Positions 4,995 through 10,717 of a stretch of 10,717 nt of DNA are shown here, piece by piece (position 1 is the first letter of the stretch; every line of letters starts with the position of its first letter). The DNA comes from JAKJGA01 sp029554345. Its GTDB lineage: Bacteria > Spirochaetota > UBA4802 > JAFGJZ01. The DNA is taken from positions 1 through 10,717 of the forward strand of contig DAOPBR010000069.1 of assembly GCA_035395685.1 (NCBI GenBank), read 5' to 3'. The notes beneath the pieces were generated by a model. It made no database searches. It was given only the letters and a program-made list of their open reading frames with translations, and had not been told where the DNA came from. The position numbers were made by a program, and so were the translations under genes.

Positions 4995-6228
4995 AACGCG
5001 CTACCTCCTCCTTGAGAAATTGAACCCATGTGTCACCGCCGAGGGCGTGCGCGGTGATGAAGATATCCTTGTCTCCGCGGCCTGACATGTTCGCGACAAT
5101 GACCTTATCCTTTGCCATCTTCGGTGCAATTTTTATAACTTCGGCAAGAGCGTGACTCGATTCGAGAGCCGGAATAATTCCTTCATGCTTGGCGAAAAAT
5201 TTCACCGCATTCAAAACCTCGTCATCATATGCCTTAGCAAATTCAATTCTCTTTTCTTCTGCGAGATATGCAAGTTCAGGACCAAGACCTGCATAGTCGA
5301 GTCCTGCGCTTATTGAATGAGTTACGGTCAGCTGACCCGAATCATCCTGAAGAAAGAGAGATTTATATCCCTGAACGATTCCCATGTCCGCACCTTTTCC
5401 GGCAACGCGCGCTGCGTGTTCTCCCGGATTATCTCCTTTTCCGCCGGCTTCTACACCGATCAAACGTACTTCTTTTTCTTCAAGAAAATCCGCAAAGAAT
5501 CCGATTGAGTTGGAACCGCCGCCGACACAAGCAACTAACACGTCAGGCAGTTTATTTCCGTATGCAAAAATCTGTTCCTTCACTTCACGTCCGATGACGC
5601 GCTGAAATTCGCGGACCATGTCGGGATATGGACACGGCCCGAGAGCGCTTCCGATTATATAATGAGTGTCGCTTTTGCGCGCAGTCCATTCACGGAAAGC
5701 TTCATTTACCGCGTCTTTCAGAGTTTTGGTTCCGCTGGTAACTGCTGTCACCTTAGCGCCGAAAAGTTCCATCCAGTAAACATTCGGGCGCTGGCGCGCG
5801 ATGTCCACTTCGCCCATGAATATTTCGCAATCGAGTCCAAGCCGCGCGCATGCCGAAGCAGTCGCGAGTCCATGCTGACCGGCGCCGGTTTCCGCGATGA
5901 TGCGGGTCTTACCCATGCGTTTTGCAAGAAGCGCCTGACCTATCGCATTATTGATTTTATGCGCCCCGGTGTTCGCGAGTCCTTCAAGCTTGATATATAT
6001 CTGTGCTCCGCCTAGAGCCTTTGTCGCGTTTTCCGCGAAAAGAAGAGGCGTTGGTCTACCCACGAAGTTTTTTAAAACATAATTAAATTCTTCGAGAAAC
6101 GATTTATCATTAATCGCTTTTTTGAATTCTGCCTCAAGCTCCGTGATAGCCGGACGCAGAATCTCCGGTATGTACTGTCCGCCGTACTCTCCGAAATATC
6201 CTGTCATTTTATCAGCATCAAATTTCAT
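4981..6228 (-). CDS. trpB: Tryptophan synthase beta subunit
   Basis: This is a 415-residue pyridoxal-phosphate enzyme joining indole and serine to give tryptophan; the length is typical of TrpB1. The start is ATG 6226-6228, which overlaps the trpCF stop by one base (TGATG) and has GGAG 7 bases upstream; a TTG codon just before it is in frame but not needed. Key residues visible: PLP lysine K91 in GAHKINN, catalytic E113 in AETGAGQHG, phosphate-binding GGGSN at 236-240, D311 in SAGLDYAG, and S382 in NMSGRGDKD. The segment before the lysine reads K-L-E-G-L-A-N-T instead of the familiar (K/R)-x-E-D-L-x-H-x, an unusual variant close to the active site. It acts in the cytosol with TrpA, with which it is translationally coupled. 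Confidence 0.97.
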   Translation of the reverse strand: MKFDADKMTGYFGEYGGQYIPEILRPAITELEAEFKKAINDKSFLEEFNYVLKNFVGRPTPLLFAENATKALGGAQIYIKLEGLANTGAHKINNAIGQALLAKRMGKTRIIAETGAGQHGLATASACARLGLDCEIFMGEVDIARQRPNVYWMELFGAKVTAVTSGTKTLKDAVNEAFREWTARKSDTHYIIGSALGPCPYPDMVREFQRVIGREVKEQIFAYGNKLPDVLVACVGGGSNSIGFFADFLEEKEVRLIGVEAGGKGDNPGEHAARVAGKGADMGIVQGYKSLFLQDDSGQLTVTHSISAGLDYAGLGPELAYLAEEKRIEFAKAYDDEVLNAVKFFAKHEGIIPALESSHALAEVIKIAPKMAKDKVIVANMSGRGDKDIFITAHALGGDTWVQFLKEEVARYGNE

Positions 6229-7673
6229 CAAATGCTCCTTTTTATGCTTTCGAAAAGAGAAACTAATTTCTCTCTGCTTTTCTTTCCGGGAAATTCTTCA
6301 ACCCCCGAACTTATGTCAATTAATGCCGGAGTAAATCTTTCCTCTATTCCGGCCGCATTTTCCGCGTTTATTCCGCCGGCAAGATATAGATTTCTTTTCC
6401 GTCCGGATGACGCGAGAAATGTATTAATTTCTGCAATCACCTCAGAGTCAATTCTGATTCCGCTTCCGCCCTTTGTTTCCGATTTAGAATCGAGTATTGT
6501 GAACCGGCTTTTGCTTTTAACTTTTGCTTCATCCGCGCTTGATATGTTCAGTGCGCGGCACCAAAAGTAATCGGCATCCTCAAAATATTTTTCGTCAAAA
6601 GAATCTCCATGAAGCTGAACCGCGTCTATGATTCCGTTTCTCGCGAGTTCAAATATTTCCTCATCAGGTTCGGTAATTATAACTGATTTAAAAGTTTTTA
6701 TTTGAGGCGCAATCTTTTCAATCTCATCAGCAGATAATTTCCGTTTGCTCTCAGCAGCAACAAATCCGCAAATATCGGCTCCGAGCTTTTCTGCAAGTAG
6801 CGCATCTTCAGCATTGGTGAGTCCGCATATTTTCACTGAAAGCTTTTCTTCGAGCATCGCCTTTTTGAAATGTGCTGAAAAAAATCTATTCGGTTTATTG
6901 ATCCCCTCTTTTATCCCGGCTTTGACTTCCTTTACCTTAGAAGAATTTCCGCTTTTTACAAGCGATGTTCCGACAAGGCATCCGGCGAAACCGCTTGAAG
7001 CCGCTACATATGCATCATAAAATGATTCTATTCCTGATTCAAATATGACTTTTCTGCCGCGGAGTTTTTCCATGAGCGCGAGAGGATAATTCTTGTCTAT
7101 GACGAATGTATCGAGATTACGCGAATTAATTCCGATCACTTCAGGATTAAGCTTTAGTGCAAGATTCATTTCTTCTTCGTCATGTATTTCAACAAGCGGA
7201 AGAAGACCGAGAGAAAGTGCTCTGTCATAAATCTTTTTCATTGTATCAAAATCATCCATGAACATCGCAGTAATCACAAGCACTGCATCAGCACCAGCCC
7301 GGTATGCGATGTTAACCTCATCCTCATACTGAATGAAATCTTTTCTTAAAATTGCCGCATTCGGAAAACGTTCTTTGACTGCCATGAGATCATCAAGCGA
7401 ACCTCCGAAATAATCTTCTTCTGTAAGAACAGAAATCATTCCGGCGCCCGACGAAAGATATATCTCTGCAAGAGCGCATGGATCGGAAATCGCGCCGATT
7501 GAACCTGCTGACGGAGACTTGCGTTTTATTTCGGCGATCAGCAAACCGTCTTCAAAAGAAGGTCTCACAAGAGGGACTTTTCTTTCGGAAGGAATATTCC
7601 GTCCGAAAGTCAGCCCTTTCTCTTTAAGTGAAATCAATCTTCTGTCATATATTTCACGAAGAATCTTTACCAT
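6228..7673 (-). CDS. trpCF: Bifunctional indole-3-glycerol phosphate synthase / phosphoribosylanthranilate isomerase
   Basis: This is a 481-residue fusion of two barrels. Residues 1 to about 255 are TrpC, which closes CdRP to indole-3-glycerol phosphate. Its active-site residues are visible: E48 and K50 in AEIKRKSPSAG, K111 in LRKDF, E162 in VEIH, N183 in GINSRNL, E212-S213 in FESGI. Residues about 278-481 are TrpF, which isomerises phosphoribosylanthranilate: C283 in KICGLT, QLHGD at 353-357, general-acid D395 in ILDSK followed by GGSG, LAGGI at 431-435 and DISSGVE at 453-459. Length and domain order are as in the E. coli trpC(F) fusion. The ATG is 3 bases after the trpGD stop, with an AGGA site inside the end of trpGD, and the stop overlaps the trpB start. 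There is no sign of damage in either half. Confidence 0.95.
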   Translation of the reverse strand: MVKILREIYDRRLISLKEKGLTFGRNIPSERKVPLVRPSFEDGLLIAEIKRKSPSAGSIGAISDPCALAEIYLSSGAGMISVLTEEDYFGGSLDDLMAVKERFPNAAILRKDFIQYEDEVNIAYRAGADAVLVITAMFMDDFDTMKKIYDRALSLGLLPLVEIHDEEEMNLALKLNPEVIGINSRNLDTFVIDKNYPLALMEKLRGRKVIFESGIESFYDAYVAASSGFAGCLVGTSLVKSGNSSKVKEVKAGIKEGINKPNRFFSAHFKKAMLEEKLSVKICGLTNAEDALLAEKLGADICGFVAAESKRKLSADEIEKIAPQIKTFKSVIITEPDEEIFELARNGIIDAVQLHGDSFDEKYFEDADYFWCRALNISSADEAKVKSKSRFTILDSKSETKGGSGIRIDSEVIAEINTFLASSGRKRNLYLAGGINAENAAGIEERFTPALIDISSGVEEFPGKKSREKLVSLFESIKRSI

Positions 7674-7676
7674 TTC

Positions 7677-9275
7677 TCAGTCCTTTCTTTTTCCTGAATC
7701 GACAAATTTAGCAAGAAGCTCTTTCGCCTTTCCGCTTTTAATTACTTCCTTCGCGTGATGATAACCGTCTTTGATTGTGTCGGTTATTCCGTATACGTAA
7801 AACGCAGCACCGGCATTAAGCGCAACAAGTTCCGCGCGGTTATGCTCCTCGCCGTTTAAAATATCAATGGCGATTTTTTTATTCAGTTCAGCGTCACCGC
7901 CGGCAAGTAGAGAATGCTCGGCATAATCCAGTCCGACTTCATGCGGAGTAAAGACGTAGCTTTTTATCCAGCCGTTATTGAGCTCTGTTATTTTTGTCGG
8001 TGCGCAAAGAGATATTTCATCATATCCGTCCATACCCGAAACTACCATTGCGCGTTTCAGTCCGAGCAGGCCTAGCGCCTCACAGACGGTTTCGGTGTAT
8101 TCTTTATCAAACACACCGATTATCTGATGCGTTGCGTGCGCCGGGTTAGAAAGCGGACCGATTAGATTAAACGCAGTTTTAAATCCGAGAGCTGCACGTG
8201 CAGGTCCTGCGAAACGCATCGCGCTGTGAAATTTTCTCGCGAAGAGAAAAGTTATTCCAAGTTCCTTATATGTTCTTATGCAGTCGGAAATATCCGCATC
8301 GACATTTATTCCGAGCTTCTCAAAAAGATCCGCGCTTCCCGAAGCGCTTGTAATTGCACGGTTTCCATGTTTAACAACTTTTGCTCCGCCTGCGGCAACT
8401 ACAAGCGAGGATATCGTTGATACGTTAAAAGTCTTTTTTGCCGATCCGCCTGTACCGCATGTATCAAGACGCATTTCATCTTTTTCCGGTGCCGGAAAAC
8501 TAATCGCCTTTTTCTTTAGAACTGAAGCGAAACCTGCAAGCTCCTCAGCAGTTATTCCCTTCATTTCGAGTGATGTAAGAAGTGAACCTATCTGCGCATC
8601 CGTCATGTTGCCTTCGGTCAGTTCATCCATAACATCATATGCTTCGCTGAAACGGAGATGCTCTCTCGAAAGCGATTTCTTTAGATATGCTTTCACCGGA
8701 ACGGATTCTCTTCTGTAATGAAGAAAATTCATTATCATCTTCTCACCGTCAACTGTTCCGATTGATTCTGGATGAAACTGCATTCCGGCAAGCTGAAATT
8801 CCTTATGTTCAACCGCCATAACCTCACCGTCATCGGTTTTCGCACATATTTCAAAACAATCCGGAATGTCTTTTTCTTTTCCGGCAAGAGAATGATATCT
8901 TGTAACAGGTGAACCCTGAGGAATGTTTCTGAAAAGTCCCTTGCCGCTGTGGGTAATTTTCTCAACCTTTCCATGAACAATTCTCGCTGCATTTACAATC
9001 GGAACTCCGAAAGCCGCTAGTATTGCCTGATGACCAAGACATACCCCAAGTATAGGATATTCTCCTTTGAGCTGTTTAATCACTTCGATGCAGATTCCGG
9101 CTTCATGAGGTGTTCCGGGTCCCGGCGACAGAATTATATGCGTCGGATTGATTTTCCGGATTTCTTCAATTGTTATTTTATCAGAACGCACAACCTCTAT
9201 CTGATAATTCAGTTTTCTGAAAACCTGATAAAGATTATATGTAAAAGAATCATAGTTATCCAGCATCAGTATCAT
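7677..9275 (-). CDS. trpGD: Anthranilate synthase glutamine amidotransferase / anthranilate phosphoribosyltransferase fusion
   Basis: This 532-residue fusion has almost exactly the length of E. coli TrpD(GD). Residues 1 to about 190 are the class I glutamine amidotransferase TrpG: LDNYDSFTYNL at 5-15, SPGPGTP oxyanion region at 50-56, nucleophile C79 in GVCLGHQ, and H168/E170 in FHPES. It supplies ammonia to TrpE. Residues about 200-525 are TrpD, which transfers phosphoribose from PRPP to anthranilate: DTCGTGG at 271-277 and TFNVST at 282-287 (pyrophosphate/PRPP), KHGNR at 302-306, SGSADLFEKLGI at 312-323, and GPLSNPA at 373-379. The join is short (about 10 residues), without the long charged linker often seen. 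The ATG lies one base after the trpE stop, with GGAGGAG in the trpE tail as ribosome site. Confidence 0.96.
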   Translation of the reverse strand: MILMLDNYDSFTYNLYQVFRKLNYQIEVVRSDKITIEEIRKINPTHIILSPGPGTPHEAGICIEVIKQLKGEYPILGVCLGHQAILAAFGVPIVNAARIVHGKVEKITHSGKGLFRNIPQGSPVTRYHSLAGKEKDIPDCFEICAKTDDGEVMAVEHKEFQLAGMQFHPESIGTVDGEKMIMNFLHYRRESVPVKAYLKKSLSREHLRFSEAYDVMDELTEGNMTDAQIGSLLTSLEMKGITAEELAGFASVLKKKAISFPAPEKDEMRLDTCGTGGSAKKTFNVSTISSLVVAAGGAKVVKHGNRAITSASGSADLFEKLGINVDADISDCIRTYKELGITFLFARKFHSAMRFAGPARAALGFKTAFNLIGPLSNPAHATHQIIGVFDKEYTETVCEALGLLGLKRAMVVSGMDGYDEISLCAPTKITELNNGWIKSYVFTPHEVGLDYAEHSLLAGGDAELNKKIAIDILNGEEHNRAELVALNAGAAFYVYGITDTIKDGYHHAKEVIKSGKAKELLAKFVDSGKRKD

Positions 9276-9276
9276 A

Positions 9277-10689
9277 TCAATTCTCCTCCGCGCATAGATT
9301 GAGCGCGTTAAGAAGCGCCATCATTTTATTTTGGGTTTCTTCATATTCTTTTTCAGGTTCAGAATCATAAACGATTCCGGCACCCGCCTGAAGGTATATT
9401 TTATTTCCTATATGAACAGCCGAACGAATGACTATGCAGCTGTCAAAATCACCGTTGCGTTCAAAGTAACCGATTAGACCGGAATAAACACCGCGCTTTT
9501 TCTGTTCAAGTTTTTCGATTGTTTTTATAGCCTGAATCTTCGGCGCGCCGGAAACTGTTCCTGCCGGAAAAGTGGCTTTTATCGCATCTTTCGCGTCTTT
9601 TCCCTTTTCAATCTTTCCCTGCACTTCACTGACTAGATGCATTACACGCGAATATTTTTCGATGACCATACTCGCGGTCACATTTACGCTTCCGCCTATG
9701 CTGATCTTTCCTACATCATTTCTTCCGAGATCAAGAAGCATGAGATGTTCTGCGTTTTCTTTTATGTCTTTTTTAAGTTCTTCTTCGAGAAGAATATCCT
9801 GAGCTGCATCTTTTCCGCGTTTGCGCGTTCCGGCAATCGGTCGGACGGTTACGTTTCCGTTCTTGTATTTCACCATCACTTCCGGAGAAGCCCCGTAGAT
9901 AATGTATGAACCGTAGTTTAGAAAAAACATATATGGAGAAGGATTGCTTCTGCGAAGATTTCTGTATGCATTTATCGGAAGGACATCGCTTTCAATTTCC
10001 GTCGTGCGCGAAATAACGCACTGAATCAAATTTCCTTTATAAATTTCGTCTTTAATTTTGACGACATTGTCCATGTATTCTTTTTTTCCGTCAGGAGAAA
10101 CGATCCTTGCCGTAAACGGGGTTTCTTCCGGCATCTTATTCGCCGAAGCCTTTATGCGTGATTCAAGCTTCGAAAGAAGTTCATCAGTATCTATTCCTTC
10201 CTCGCCTGAGTATCTCACAGTCACAATCAGCGCGTCGTCATGAGAATGATCGAACACCATAAAAGACCGGCCGAAAATAAATGCCGAGTCATAGATATTG
10301 CGGTAATTTTCTTTAGTGAATGAAATGTCTTCAATCTCGTCAAAGAATTCATAGCCGAGATAACCTGAACCTCCGAGAGGAACCGGAAATGTTGAAAACT
10401 CTTCCAGCACCGGAGCTTTTTCTCTTAAGGATGAAATCAGTTCAAGAAAACCTTCGGCCTTGATTTCGTCAGATTTTGCGTTATTTACTATATAATATTT
10501 CTTCCCTTCTTTTGCCGCGGTAAAAGCTTCATCAAGAATCAGTATCGAATACTTTCCCTTGCCTGTTTCATGATACGCGGATTCGAGAAGCATCTTTCCG
10601 CTGAGAGAATCAAGAATTCCCACGGGAGTATAGCAGTCCGCGGCAATCTTCTTATAGCTTACTGCTGACGGTGTATTATGTGAAAACAT
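9277..10689 (-). CDS. trpE: Anthranilate synthase component I
   Basis: This 470-residue protein converts chorismate and ammonia from TrpG to anthranilate, the first committed step of tryptophan synthesis. The N-terminal part carries the tryptophan feedback elements: LLES at 34-37 (E. coli S40 region) and the GGSGYLGYE region at 106-114, so feedback inhibition is likely. The C-terminal chorismate-binding domain shows IQCVISRTTE at 222-231, PIAGTRKRG at 284-292, LLDLGRNDVG at 318-327, catalytic H351 in HLVSEVQG, FPAGTVSGAPK at 374-384, YSGLIGYF at 402-409, and the terminal AGAGIVYDSEPEKEYEET. ATG 10689 has GGAG 6 bases upstream. It is the first gene of the visible operon. The upstream control region lies beyond the window edge, so attenuation, T-box or repressor control cannot be judged. 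Confidence 0.97.
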   Translation of the reverse strand: MFSHNTPSAVSYKKIAADCYTPVGILDSLSGKMLLESAYHETGKGKYSILILDEAFTAAKEGKKYYIVNNAKSDEIKAEGFLELISSLREKAPVLEEFSTFPVPLGGSGYLGYEFFDEIEDISFTKENYRNIYDSAFIFGRSFMVFDHSHDDALIVTVRYSGEEGIDTDELLSKLESRIKASANKMPEETPFTARIVSPDGKKEYMDNVVKIKDEIYKGNLIQCVISRTTEIESDVLPINAYRNLRRSNPSPYMFFLNYGSYIIYGASPEVMVKYKNGNVTVRPIAGTRKRGKDAAQDILLEEELKKDIKENAEHLMLLDLGRNDVGKISIGGSVNVTASMVIEKYSRVMHLVSEVQGKIEKGKDAKDAIKATFPAGTVSGAPKIQAIKTIEKLEQKKRGVYSGLIGYFERNGDFDSCIVIRSAVHIGNKIYLQAGAGIVYDSEPEKEYEETQNKMMALLNALNLCAEEN

Positions 10690-10717
10690 AAAATCTCCAT
10701 TTGGTCAGAATCGGCTT

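Noticed and set aside
6229..6231. TTG as the trpB start, one codon before the ATG
   Set aside because: ATG at 6228 has the better codon and good Shine-Dalgarno spacing and forms the usual TGATG stop-start overlap with trpCF.
4233..10243. Many plus-strand and second minus-strand open frames inside the trp genes
   Set aside because: All are antisense or out-of-frame shadows of well-supported trp genes and none has a family signature.
10690..10717. trp leader peptide or attenuator
   Set aside because: Only 28 bases precede trpE; they contain a ribosome site but no Trp-codon cluster or hairpin can be judged.

Overview
The right two thirds of this window (about 4.2-10.7 kb) is a complete, tightly packed tryptophan-biosynthesis operon on the minus strand. 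It reads trpE - trpGD - trpCF - trpB - trpA, with all seven enzymatic domains on five polypeptides. Gaps between genes are 3 nt or less, or the genes overlap, and each gene has its own Shine-Dalgarno sequence, so translation is probably coupled. The operon ends in a 15-bp perfect hairpin at 4132-4170. The trp promoter and any attenuator or leader lie beyond the right edge; only 28 bases upstream of trpE are visible.

The left third (1-3.7 kb) looks different. It is visibly more AT-rich and holds five intact or broken genes, all on the minus strand: a start-only gene fragment, a small secreted protein, a lipoprotein, a membrane-anchored protein, and a protein with a DUF2007-like domain plus one transmembrane segment. 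These are followed by a RibD-C/YyaP-type dihydrofolate-reductase-family protein. The spacers after these genes are richer in G+C than the genes, contain inverted repeats, and three of them share a homologous repeat (157-236, 1387-1491, 2085-2150). One-gene units in one orientation separated by related structured repeats resemble an integron gene-cassette array. However, I see no integrase and no clean canonical attC site, so this is a hypothesis. At the extreme left, a sequence like an IS3-family terminal repeat (25-53) abuts and interrupts the start of another gene of the same type.

Between the two regions is 586 bp without a convincing gene (3632-4217). It is packed with perfect stem-loops and is open by composition in several frames.

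The organism is a bacterium with clear Shine-Dalgarno use and moderate to low G+C. The combination of an AT-rich, cassette-like accessory region, an IS3-type end, and Trp enzymes unlike the enterobacterial sequences despite the E. coli-like gene order makes a spirochaete such as a Treponema relative my best guess. That is an inference with low to moderate confidence.
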